A stretch of DNA of 64,000 bases, from the NCBI GenBank assembly GCA_963662175.1, contig OY759218.1, forward strand, positions 24,698,051 to 24,762,050, written 5' to 3'. Below the pieces are notes generated by a model, which searched no databases, was not told the origin of the DNA, and was given only the letters and a program-made list of their open reading frames with translations. Every line of letters starts with the position of its first letter. The stretch's first letter is position 1. The stretch comes from Aradus depressus. Its lineage: Eukaryota; Arthropoda; Insecta; Hemiptera; Aradidae. Of this stretch, positions 12,201 through 21,416 are shown in pieces. The position numbers and the translations under genes are program-made.

Positions 12201-15200
12201 GCCATCTTCGTCTTTCGTGTACAGCAGTGAATCCACAACTGAAGATATAAAAATGGGCAGGGGTTACTATGTCGTTTTCTTTGATTTGTAGAATCACTTC
12301 CTGTCGATGGGCCGATTTCAGTTTTATTCGAATTTAAATTATTGAGCTTTCGTCCCCATTTTATTTTTTTTCATTCTGCCTCCAAAAAGTGACTTAAAAA
12401 ATTGATATTTTGCGCGAAATATGCAATATATGCAAATATCCTTTAAATATGCAATTGTATGCAATATTCTTCAAATATGCAAAAATATGCAGTATACAAT
12501 TTGGTCTATGGTATCCTAGATGCATGGTTCGGAAAGATAATTGATCTCCTGGGTCGTATGTGGTGGTAAACAAAATATGCAATTGCATAAAAATACTGTC
12601 TACTTACAGCTGAATTTTGTGACAATATTTCAAAAAATGAATTTCTTGGTTGGTAGGTGGATGTAGTGGACTTACTAGTTAAATATACTATAATAATTTA
12701 TACCGCAACTAGTTTCGGCAATTAACTGTCATCCTCAGTTAGTGAAACTTAATGTATAGAAGGGGTTAAAGAAGTTATAGTCGCATCTAGATCTAGCTAG
12801 ACCGTGAGATGCGTCTATACCTTCTTTAACCCCCTCTATACTTTAAGATTCTCTATCTGAGGATGGCAGTTAATTGCTGAAATTAGTATTAACTTATAAT
12901 ATACTAATATATTTATTTGCCGAAACTAGTTGTGATATAAATAATATATATTGTTGGACTGATACCTCTGTATTAAATATTTTCAAAAAATGTTTTTGTT
13001 TCATTTATTTAATACAAGATTGCACAATATGTCCGCGTTGCGCTACTTAGATCTGTCTATGGGGCATAAAAGGTTCAAAATAATTTTTTAAATGTCGATT
13101 TGACATGGACTGGCCCATCTAGTCTCTTCCTTCCTCGATTAAAATAACCCAAGTGTTGAGTTTAGATGAATGCGATGGTGTTGGTAAGATTTCCTGCGGT
13201 ATCCAACCGGTGAAGGAGTGTTTTGACAATAAGACACAGAGGTGTGATGGGGTGAAGGACTGTATCTCTGGAGTGGACGAGATGGACTGTGGGACTGGGA
13301 CTGGAAGTGTCCACTGTGAGAAGGAGTGCCGCTCTGGAGGATGCTACCTGGACCGGCAGACTTGCGACACTCACCCTAACTGTCCTGATTTCACTGACGA
13401 GATCAACTGTGGTCAGTATACTGCTGTATTAGCTTTGTAGGCCGTAGTTTACCTCTTATTCAAACTTTTCTTACTCCTGAACCTGGGTATCACCAACCAA
13501 TAGAAAAAAATTGAATTGAGGAGTAGAAAGATATTGTGAGATTAAAATTAAATCTAGATAAAAAATAAGAATTCACTTGTTGTTCTACGTCTAAACTTCT
13601 TTTTTTTTTTCTTGAGAAACCTTTGCGGACCACCACAGACTAGTCTGCTGACCACAGTGGAGTTTGCGGACCACTATCGGTCTGTAGCTCCTTGCTAAGG
13701 CGAGGTCCCTATCCCCACGGTTAGCGAACATGCAGACGACAAGTGTTCGCTTCCAAGCATTGGGAAAGTGGCCGCGCCTTAGGAAGGCATTATGTTTAAT
13801 GCCGTGTGCAAATAAAAATGAATACATAAATTATAGATAGAATAATAAATGAGTGTACAAGTAATAATAAATAAAATAGATAAAGTGTTTAATTATATTT
13901 TAAATGATGATAAATATTTTATATATAAATATATTATAAATTTTCTAAAAGTGCCTTCTTCCATGATATTTTGGGATGTTCTTATGTCCCTTTCTCAGGT
14001 CACAATGTACGAAATATAGAAGAAAAAAAAAAGTTATTAATACTAAAACCAATGAGTAAATAAAAAAAATTAATACCTTATAAAAATTAATAATGCAAAT
14101 ATTAATCAAAAGTTTAATCAAATTCCGGTAGACCTGCCAAGAAAATAGAAAAGTAGAGCTAAATAACTTGGAGAATTGTCCCGGGCTAGTCTAGATCAGC
14201 AATGAATACATGAAAAACCTACTTGTCAAAATAAATAATTCAGTTCGTAACAAGTACCTAAGTACTCAAAGGATTTTATCCTATTTCTTGTTATTCTGTT
14301 CATTATTAATAAAATAAGCCTAATTTTAAAGGACTAGGATCTATGGTGTGACACTTTACACCCAAATTTAGTGGCATTTTCCACCCAAATTTAGTGGCAT
14401 TTTCATAATTCAGTTTATGAATGCACAATAGCTTAAGGAAGTGTGTCATTTTAGCTCTAGGAATATTTTAAGCTCAATTTCGGAAGGCTAGGGCGTATAG
14501 TGTAGGTGCGATAACTAATTGTAGTAACTAGAAGGATGAGAATGTAACGCTTCTCTTCAGACACCTATTATTTTGTCTATATTTTTTTTTAGGGTATTGT
14601 AAACCTGATGAAGCTCTATGTGGAAAAAGCTCCAAACATTGCTTCATACCTTCATCACAGCTTTGTGATGGCATCATTCACTGTCCTTATGGGGAAGATG
14701 AAATCGGATGTGGTAAGTGAATTTTTTCTCTGTGCCTCTTTATGGATTTTATCGAAAACACCCTAAATTCTAATAATTGTTTTCTTTAAATAATAGATGT
14801 TATACCTTCTAACCATCACAGGGTTACAGAAATGGATAGTGATAAGTGCTTTCATGGATCTCTCTGGTGTGATGCCAATTATCCTTGTAGTAAAAATTCT
14901 GATCAAGAAACCTGCTTAAGAGTAAGTAGATTTCTCTTTTCTCCTGCTTTCATATCCATTGATGTACTAGTTCAGAGAGTTGTGGCTCTTTCTGAGACAA
15001 TATGTGATACTGTGTTCGGTAATAATTTAAAAGTATTATATATACTGGGGGCTCCGCCATGCAAGTTTCGGTCTCCAACCATGTTTCACCGATTACAGAC
15101 TTTATTTTTAATAATACATGGTTTTTTTGTATAGAACTTTCCGCGGAATCCAAAAATGATCAAATAAATTAGATATTGCCGTTTCAATGGTATCAAAACT

Positions 15201-17431
15201 GCGACTAAACCCGATTCTACAAAGTGAATATCAGAATCTGGAATTTTCTAAACGCTAAGATACTTTTTGTAGAATACTCTTTTTACACTTAGTTTTGTAC
15301 TGGGGATTTGAGATTTAGGTATTTACACATCACCCATTCCTCTAAATCTCAATTATCCGGAACCTAACTAAATGTGCGGAAAGGGTGGTCTATAATAAAG
15401 TAAGGACAACATTTTTAAGCTGAATCAATGTGCTTCTTGACTCAATACTTGATAATTTCATTTCATTAAACCTTCTTGCTGAAAAAGTTCTATGAATTAA
15501 GGTAGAAAAATGCAAATGTTGCTGTTTTTGAAGGTATTCATTTTTTAACATTCAAGTATATCACGGCCAGAGAATGCCGGTAGCTCAGAGGTAGCGTGCT
15601 TGTCTACTGATCTCAAGATCGCGGGTTCAAAACCTGGCCGAAACCCTTGGGTTTTTGCCTACGAGGTAAAAACCTTGAGCACGCCGTCCTTCGGATTGGA
15701 AGTTAAACGATTGTCTCGAGCTTGTACGATGTCAGGTACTCGTTTATACTCGACCCATGCTCACCAGAGCTCGGGTAGTAGGCGATATGACCTCGTAGTA
15801 AAGCCCGGGTTTAAGTCTCAATATCAAGGTCAAGAATAGCCGCGAAAATCTTCACTTTTTTGTTTACTAATAGATATTTACAACTGTACAAAAAAATATG
15901 TACACCTAGCAAATGTGCTAGAAGAGAGAAATTGGCTGTGTCAAAATGTCGAAGGGGAGAAATCACCCAGTGGTGAAACTCCTTAGGCGCTGAGTTGCTC
16001 TCATTTGTAACTATTCTGCTGCTGCCAAGGAGGTTCTAGGTCATTGGCGCTTAAACCTTTGTTCCTCACAACATAGACAAAAAAAATGTAGTATTACCAA
16101 ACGCGTAATTTTTTAAACAGGAATCTTGCCCAGCTCGTCTTCACTTTTTAGAAGACCTCACAAAACAACTTAGTTGTTGAAAAAATCGTAAAAATTACAA
16201 AACTTTTCATTGTAAAAAAGGCTGGAAGTATGCTACTTTTTGTAGTATAGCAACCTACGTTTAAGAAGATAGATAAGAGGGTAAGTTACGTTGTTTCTAT
16301 ATCCATCAGATCTACTAAAGTTGTATGCCCACCAAGTTTGAGCCAAATTGGAAAATATATATTTTTTAGATTGACGTGTCAAATGATCCGTATGTATATT
16401 GTATTTGTCACATGTCTGTTCTAGAATTCAGTGATCAGTGCCACGATAATGGGGTGTCTGTTCTGCGGTCTGATGCTTGTTCTAGCGGTCATGTGTGGAC
16501 TTCGACTTTACACCTTCCACAGTCAAACCGGACCCAATTACAGGATCCAGTTCCCGCCTCATATTGCCGCAAGGCTCAGGTATGTTAATAAATTTGCTAT
16601 CCTGTCATATTTTAGTAATAATAATAAACTGTCTTTATTACTTTGCCAAAAATACAATTACAATTCAAAATTATGGATAACATTTTACAACAGCCCATGC
16701 TAATTTCTTATCAATATTTTATGTCATCTTTAAATGGCATAGAAGGAGTATCAACTGCTAATGGCTAGTTTTCATTTGATAATTTAGAATGGTTGTTTTG
16801 GACGTATTTAATCTTAACTTATTGATTAGCGGCCATTCGTTTTAGCCGTTATAAGAATATTAGTATTGTCCGCGGAAGTAGGGTGTCGCATTGAACTTGG
16901 GCCGCTGTGATGTGATTTTTCTTTCATTTATTTATTTACTTTACATTTTACGATTATTATTCTTTATTTATTCGTCTTATTTTCTTATATCACATATAAG
17001 AGATCTCTTCTTATATCACCTATATTAGAGATCTCATAGCCGCCTCCAGTCTCAGGAGAAACTTTTTTTTTCTTGTTACTTCTTTATGTAATTTGTATAT
17101 TTGTGTTTTACGACCTAGTGTATTATGTTCCAGTTTGACTCACTCCATCTCCCTTCCGGAGCTGATGGAGGATGACTTCTTCCGTCGAGAGCCGCCTCCG
17201 GCCTACTCGGTGGCCTGCGGACAGTCGGATCTCTCTGTGGAGGCTCTAGGGACCCAGGTGGCTCGAAGGACCCGTCCCCGACGCCACAGACCCCGGCCTC
17301 CGGTCAAGCCCCCCACCCCGCCTCCCAGTAGTGACACCTCTAATCAGAGCTCTCCCACCAGGGACAGCCTCACCTCCTCCTCCTACCTCTCTAACGATGA
17401 CAATACCCATCTCATTGATACTAGAGATTAG
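9078..17431 (+). CDS. CUB/LDLa transmembrane receptor, LRP3/10/12-like (3' half; seven exons)
   Basis: Exons at 9078-9237, 11014-11255, 13166-13411, 14593-14712, 14797-14921, 16425-16579 and 17134-17431 join in consistent phases (2,1,1,1,0,2) with GT-AG borders, giving about 448 residues. Domain order: CUB (starts CGDVHLVQEQG, contains SPNYPQSYPSSANCTW), three six-cysteine LDLa modules, a shortened fourth one, a membrane helix of about 23 residues, then a cytoplasmic tail of about 120 residues rich in Pro and Ser with EPPPAYSV. This matches the C-terminal half of the LRP3/10/12 family (CUB, LDLa repeats, membrane, tail); PPAY is a PPxY site of the kind bound by NEDD4-type WW domains. No signal peptide or first CUB was found upstream, so the 5' exons lie before the window or were missed. 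Ligand and role are unknown. Confidence 0.85.
9238..11013. other. Intron; no recognised element
   Basis: A 183-codon open frame on minus at 10397-10948 is unusually long for AT-rich DNA, but has no domain I recognise and no supporting exon structure. Confidence 0.4.
11014..11255 (+). CDS. LRP-like gene, exon: CUB domain C-terminal half
   Basis: Encodes KDLDIEEDADC, ILQRFCGRNSTL and ETKIKFVTSSSN followed by GFLISYRIK, the typical end of a CUB domain (Cys pair, FCG, final F-x-x-x-Y). It completes the split Leu codon from the previous exon. Donor CAG|GTACTA after KS. Confidence 0.88.
11567..12230 (-). pseudogene. hAT-like transposase remnant (N-terminal to central part)
   Basis: On minus, a DQHVKTGK-like piece (near 12180) is followed by IPDESTLRKN, a stop, LDLCYKKTLQILKKHIGDKY, then VVDDTTDVRGNYVANLLIGK and NPFLLAPEILDKTNHDT up to YMIKAEKLLKSL. 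The DDTTD region and downstream block resemble domesticated or free hAT-type proteins of the CGGBP1-like group. Stops and an internal gap show decay. It sits antisense within an intron of the LRP-like gene. Confidence 0.6.
12708..12738 (-). ncRNA. Compact hammerhead-like motif (left arm)
   Basis: Minus strand: CUGAGGA, U, GACA-GUUAAU-UGCC, GAAACUAGUU. ACUAGU after GAA is a perfect 6-base palindrome. The hairpin has one change (GACA for GGCA), which the opposite arm retains as GGCA. Confidence 0.5.
12857..12886 (+). ncRNA. Decayed compact hammerhead-like motif (right arm)
   Basis: CUGAGGA, U, GGCA-GUUAAU-UGCU, GAAAUUAGU. The hairpin is damaged on the opposite side from the left arm, so the ancestral stem was GGCA/UGCC. 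The palindrome is lost (AUUAGU for ACUAGU). Confidence 0.4.
13166..13411 (+). CDS. LRP-like gene, exon: LDLa modules 1 and 2
   Basis: Two LDL-receptor class A modules. The first ends RCDGVKDCISGVDEMDC, with the acidic calcium-binding DGxxDCxxGxDE signature. The second ends TCDTHPNCPDFTDEINC. Each has six cysteines. Acceptor GTTTAG (13165), donor G|GTCAGT; phase 1 in and out, as is usual for LDLa exons. Confidence 0.92.
13600..13830 (-). pseudogene. Non-LTR retrotransposon reverse transcriptase fragment
   Basis: Minus strand reads LRRGHFPNAWKRTLVVCMFA then NRGDRDLALARSYRPI, which is the stretch at the start of the RT domain of R1/Jockey-like LINEs (F-P-x-x-W-K ... SYRPI). The frame then loses similarity. 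It is truncated at both ends and lies in an intron of the LRP-like gene. Confidence 0.6.
13831..14592. other. Intron; AT-rich, short direct repeat only
   Basis: A 20-base word (CCAAATTTAGTGGCATTTTC and its neighbour) is repeated directly at about 14363-14405. Nothing else was recognised. Confidence 0.45.
14593..14712 (+). CDS. LRP-like gene, exon: LDLa module 3
   Basis: Encodes one complete six-cysteine LDLa module: YCKPDEALCGKSSKHCFIP, then QLCDGIIHCPYGEDEIGC with the calcium-site acidic residues. Acceptor after a nine-T tract, donor G|GTAAGT, phase 1 both sides. Confidence 0.92.
14797..14921 (+). CDS. LRP-like gene, exon: shortened LDLa-like module
   Basis: Encodes DKCFHGSLWCDANYPCSKNS then DQETC. 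Only four cysteines are present and the SDE acidic cluster is reduced, so calcium binding is doubtful. It precedes the membrane exon. Donor AGA|GTAAGT gives phase 0. Confidence 0.85.
15575..15840 (+). repeat. tRNA-derived SINE, nearly complete
   Basis: Head contains box A-like TAGCTCAGAGG (15592 region) and box B-like GGTTCAAAACC, followed by the family body and GCCCGGG near the 3' end. Lies in an intron in the sense orientation. Confidence 0.8.
15845..16075 (+). repeat. Interspersed repeat shared with 57020-57530
   Basis: The block from TATTTACAACTGTA through GAGAGAAATTGG, TTAGGCGCTGAGTTGCTCT and ATTGGCGCTTAAA is repeated at 57020-57530, where a SINE has split it. Its class is unknown. Confidence 0.6.
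16425..16579 (+). CDS. LRP-like gene, exon: transmembrane segment
   Basis: Encodes a hydrophobic stretch of about 23 residues (ISATIMGCLFCGLML onward to VMCGL) followed by basic and polar juxtamembrane residues RLYTFHSQTGPNYR and PPHIAARLR. This fixes the topology: CUB and LDLa outside, tail inside. Acceptor TTCTAG, donor CAG|GTATGT, phase 2. Confidence 0.9.
17134..17431 (+). CDS. LRP-like gene, last exon: cytoplasmic tail
   Basis: Encodes LTHSISLPELMEDDFFRREP then PPAYSV (a PPxY site), a basic proline-rich block (RRTRPRRHRPRPPVKPPTPP), serine clusters and a stop at 17429-17431. GC content is clearly higher than in the surroundings, as expected for constrained coding sequence. Confidence 0.9.
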
Positions 17432-17634
17432 ATAGATTTCTTTGACCCTTTCACTCCCAGGGTGTTACTAAAGTTCATTAAGGGAGTTGCTTATGTCCAT
17501 TCTTATTGAATTATTTTTTCATATTTAAATTCGTGTTAAAATGGTGCACGAATACCATATAAATCCTTAGTATCTTACCGGGGGGTATGAGTGTTCAATA
17601 CATGTCTATTTTTTGTATTTTGATTATTACACTT

Positions 17635-17640
17635 AATAAA
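17635..17640 (+). terminator. Polyadenylation signal AATAAA
   Basis: First canonical AATAAA, about 200 bp after the stop of the LRP-like gene. Likely its 3' end. Confidence 0.5.
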
Positions 17641-17927
17641 TATTTAAATAAGTAGTTAGAAATATTCAGTAATGTTTTCGTATTTTAAATTTGTTAATTG
17701 TTGCGGAATAACCCTTTGGGAGTGCGAGGGTTAACGAATAACGGAGCCTAGTGTTCTTGTTTTGTGTTATTCATGTATTATTTGTGTAATTTTTATAATT
17801 TAATTTTTGTACAGTAATTCTAATTGTATTTTAATTTTGTAATCATACATGTGTAGTAATTATTTGATAAATAATACAAATTGTTTCAGTTTATGTAATA
17901 AGTTTCTTGTGTATTTATGAGCCAGAG

Positions 17928-18014
17928 TAGGGATGGCCAACCCTGTGCTTGGGAGCACGCATGCGATTCCCGTCGCAGTGTTGTACTCTTGTAAAAGAGG
18001 TTGGGGATCCCTGA
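17928..18014. mobile_element. Possible small hAT-type MITE
   Basis: Ends TAGGGATGGCCAACC and GGTTGGGGATCCCTGA are imperfect inverted repeats (about 12 of 15) of the kind seen in non-autonomous hAT elements. No convincing 8-bp target duplication. Confidence 0.35.
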
Positions 18015-18142
18015 GCTACAGGCTCCGGCCTCTTCCTTTTTTCGGGATGTTATTTTTCCATTACACGAAAAAAAAAAAATGAAAGTAAAGGTTTTGAATA
18101 TGTTTGCTTTGTCATTTAGAAATGCGGCAATGTTTCGCCGTC

Positions 18143-18733
18143 ATATAAAAGGTCGAGCTGCCGCCCTTCGATTTACTTGAAGTAAGAAATAGTTTTTTTT
18201 TTTGTCGCTCTCGTTCTCAGCTTGTCCCTCTTGGAAGATATTGACTTCTGTGCCTGGCGTAGGGCACTCCCCCAGACTACGAAATGACAGTCCGCATCAA
18301 AATCTCTCAATCAGGGCCTTAGATGTAAGTTCAAAAAGCTACATACATTTTTACACACGTTAAGCGATGGTCCCGAGCCTCTACGATGTCAGGTACCCTA
18401 GGTGAATAAACCTGGGTTGGCAAAATTTACGACTCCCACTCATTGCCTATCATAGCGACGAAAGAGCGCTCTGGTAGTAGGCAATACGACCTCATAGTTA
18501 AAGCCCGGGCATGAGTTATAATAACATATAGAGGCTATAAGCATAATTTTGTCTTTTCATGGTTGTTCCTTAAATTAACTGTTGAATGGAACAGTAACAA
18601 ATCACACTTTGAGTATGTATTTACGCTATTTATCATTTAAAAATAACATTGCAAACACAATTTTGAAAAGGGTGGCAATCCGTAGATTGCCTACTGGTGT
18701 CTAGGGCCATGGACATTTTGTGTAAAAATCAGT
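18143..18733. repeat. Tandem segmental duplication, unit 1
   Basis: Starts ATATAAAAGG and ends just before the second ATATAAAAGG. Nearly identical to 18734-19499 except that about 160 bp, covering the SINE head, are missing after TTTTTACAC. Confidence 0.85.
18358..18530 (+). repeat. tRNA-derived SINE, 3' part
   Basis: Body from GTTAAGCGATGG to the GCCCGGGCATGAG end. Truncated by the deletion that separates unit 1 from unit 2. Confidence 0.75.
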
Positions 18734-19499
18734 ATATAAAAGGACGAGCTGCCGCCCTTCGATTTACTTGAGATAAGAAAGTTTTTTTTTTGTCGCTCTC
18801 GTTCTCAGCTTGTGAACCCTCTTGGAAGATATTGACCTTCTGTGCCTGGCGTAGGGCACACCCCCAGACTACGAAATGACAGTCCGCATCAAAATCCCTC
18901 GATCAGAGCCTTAGATGTAAGAGTTCAAAAAGCTGCATACATTTTTACACTTGTATCTTTTTATTTTACACACTTGCTATGTAGGCTATTTTGAGGGCGT
19001 CGGTAGCTCAGAGGTAGCGTGCTAGCCTACTGATCTCAAGATTCGAAACACGCCCGAGGGCCTTAGGTTTTTTATTTGGGAGGTGGAAAACCTTCAGCAC
19101 GCCCTCCTTCGGATGAGACGTTAAGCGATGGTCCCGAGCCTCTACGATGTCAGGTACCCTAGGTGAATAAACCTGGGTTGGCAAAATTTACGACTCCCAC
19201 TCATTGCCCATCATAGCGACGAAAGAGCGCTCTGGTTGGAGGCAATATGACCTCATAGTTAAAGCCCGGGCATGAGTTATAATAACATATAGAGGCTATA
19301 AGCATAATTTTGTCTTTTCATGGTTGTTCCTTAAATTAACTGTTGAATGGAACAGTAACAAATCACACTTTAAGTATGTATTCACGCTATTTATCATTTA
19401 AAAATAACATTGCATACACAATTTCGAAAAGGGTGGCAATCCGTAGATAGCCTACTGGTGTCTAGTGCCATGGACATTTTGTGTAAAGTAAAAATCAGT
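18734..19499. repeat. Tandem segmental duplication, unit 2
   Basis: Second, fuller copy. Contains TATAAAAGG, a nine-T run, TCGCTCTCGTTCTCAGCTTG, and a complete SINE at 18992-19290. The sequence before the SINE is not recognised; a TATA-like start raises the possibility of an old LTR or promoter. Confidence 0.85.
18992..19290 (+). repeat. tRNA-derived SINE, complete
   Basis: Starts GAGGGCGTCGGTAGCTC with box A-like TAGCTCAGAGG, but the box B region is damaged (GATTCGAAACACG). Continues to GCCCGGGCATGAG. Confidence 0.82.
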
Positions 19500-19894
19500 T
19501 TACTTCGAAGCAGATTAATTAAGGCAAAAACAAACAGGATAAAAATAAAATATATTTAATAAAAAAATACAAAAATAAAGTTAGAATTAAAAAAAATATA
19601 TAAAGCAAAATATAATCTCTATATATATAAAAACTTTTTAATGAATGAATAATATCAGAATGATCAATGTTAATATAAAATAAAATATACGATTTCAAAA
19701 TAGTGTAATATGGAATAAAATATAACATAATCACTTACATTTTGGTACTAGGATGGCGCGACAAGATTTGAACATGACTGAACTTGGGTCAGGAAAGAAA
19801 CTAGGTTCAATGTTTTTTCATGTACACGGCTTCACACTGGTTTCCGACCTGATTTGATTACTCACTCCGGCCAAGAGACAGTAAAAGTTGATCC

Positions 19895-20080
19895 GAGTGT
19901 ATACCTATATAGCCAAAAACTGCCAATGTAATGAATGGACATGTATCGACATGAAATTGTATAGGATTGAGAAATCTCTGAGTAAGATACCAACTGATTA
20001 TTCAACCAAATTGGTCGATTGATTTTAAGAGCGAAAACTTAGTTTATCAATTCGCGCTTGAGAAGTACATGCCGATGATT
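19895..20080 (-). repeat. TACTTCCC-family repeat, fragment
   Basis: Ends with the family terminus in minus orientation (GAGCGAAAACTTAG then GAGAAGTACATG). Internal words such as ATTGGTCGATTGATTTT match other copies. Confidence 0.5.
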
Positions 20081-21180
20081 GACATATTTTTTCTTTCCTG
20101 ATCCCAGTCAAGTTCAGTTCCTGAGGTGCCTCAACCTTATGTCAGATATACATGAATAATATATTATATTAATGGGAGGTAATCATTTGAAAACACATAC
20201 ACATATACATTTCAAGGAAAAATTGATAATACTATTGATTAAAAATTGTAACAATATCTTAAAATTCAAGATTAATCCATTATACATAAATATATATTTA
20301 AAAAAACTAATATAAAGTATTGTTTAAGTTCAAATTCTTGAATGAACAAAACTTGAAGCAGTTTCCAAAAATACTGGAAGCTTTCTCTTTATGATATAAC
20401 CTTAGGAGCAAAAGTTCAAATATTTAACAAAAACATTTAATTTTAAACAATTTCAACAATATGAAAAATAACAAGGATGCTAACATTACGAACACAATTT
20501 CGTTAGCATAGACGCTAAAGTATACAATTAATTCACATTTTTGTGAACTGAGCAAAATCTTGAATCATTAATAATGATAATATGACTAGATTTCCATTTT
20601 TTTTTCTTTTTACATTTTCAAATAGATTTTTAGTAAATTTATATACATGGTTATTCACGATCTCCTGGAAAATGTTTATAATAAATAAATGGTCATTTCG
20701 TGGATTTCCCAGAGTTCTTGTACATATATTATGAACATAAAATGTGTATAATACATATATTTACATAAAAAATGTGACGCAGGAAGCGAGCCGAAAATTT
20801 TATTATTAACTGCCGATGTAATGAATGTATCGACACAAAATTTAGTATATTTTTTTTTTCTACCAAAAACGCCCACACAATTTTAATAGATTTCATGAAG
20901 ATATTTCGCAAATTGTCCAAACTATTATCGCTAAAGACAACTAACTTGTAATTGTATATGCCCGAATTGCTATGGGAGATTGTAAGTGAAAAAATGTTTA
21001 AATACAAAATTTCGGCATGTTTAATACAAAACGCACAATTGTTCAAATGCTAAAAATTTCGAATGAAATGTTTTAAATACGATTTAACGCAAAATAGTGC
21101 AACTTTTCCAGAAATGTGTTGCCCCCTCAGAAAAAAATTATGTGGACGCTAAAAGCCCATTTTATATTGAAAATTGAAAT
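20080..21180. other. AT-rich 3' flank of the minus-strand gene
   Basis: No exon recognised. A TACTTCCC-family fragment lies at about 20790-20920. TTTATT at 20799-20804 (AATAAA on minus) could be a polyadenylation signal for the gene ending at 21181. Confidence 0.35.
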
Positions 21181-21416
21181 TTAAAACATGAGAAGTTGTT
21201 GTTCAACTCTTCGTTTATTAATATTTTTATAATCTTCATAGGTTTGTTTAAATTCTGAAAGAAATGGATTGTACAGTGTGAGTTCAAGTTTGGGATTTTC
21301 GTTCGAATTATACAAATGCAATTGCTCTTTTAAATCAGCTTTTTCGAGCTCACGTTTTTTCTGAAATACCTCTTCAACCCTTTGCATCATTTCTAATTCA
21401 TTTCTTCGTTCAAGTT
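21181..21416 (-). CDS. Minus-strand gene, coding exon 12 (C-terminus)
   Basis: Encodes LERRNELEMMQRVEEVFQKK, EKADLKEQL, NPFLSEFKQTYEDY and ends VEQQLLMF, stop TAA. Heptad-like charge pattern. Acceptor CTTTTAG at the 21417 side; joins exon 11 through a split Glu codon. Confidence 0.88.

Larger units (their letters stand above)
12660..12960. repeat. Foldback element with two hammerhead-like arms
   Basis: Arms about 12662-12780 and 12810-12960 are imperfect reverse complements around a centre near 12795 (AGATCTAGCTAGACC region). Both contain the CUGAGGA ... GAAA pattern pointing outward. The arms have diverged more than those at 1110-1350. Confidence 0.75.

Noticed and set aside
15575..15650. 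Functional tRNA gene
   Set aside because: The tRNA-like head belongs to a SINE family with many copies and a long non-tRNA body; the cloverleaf is not complete.
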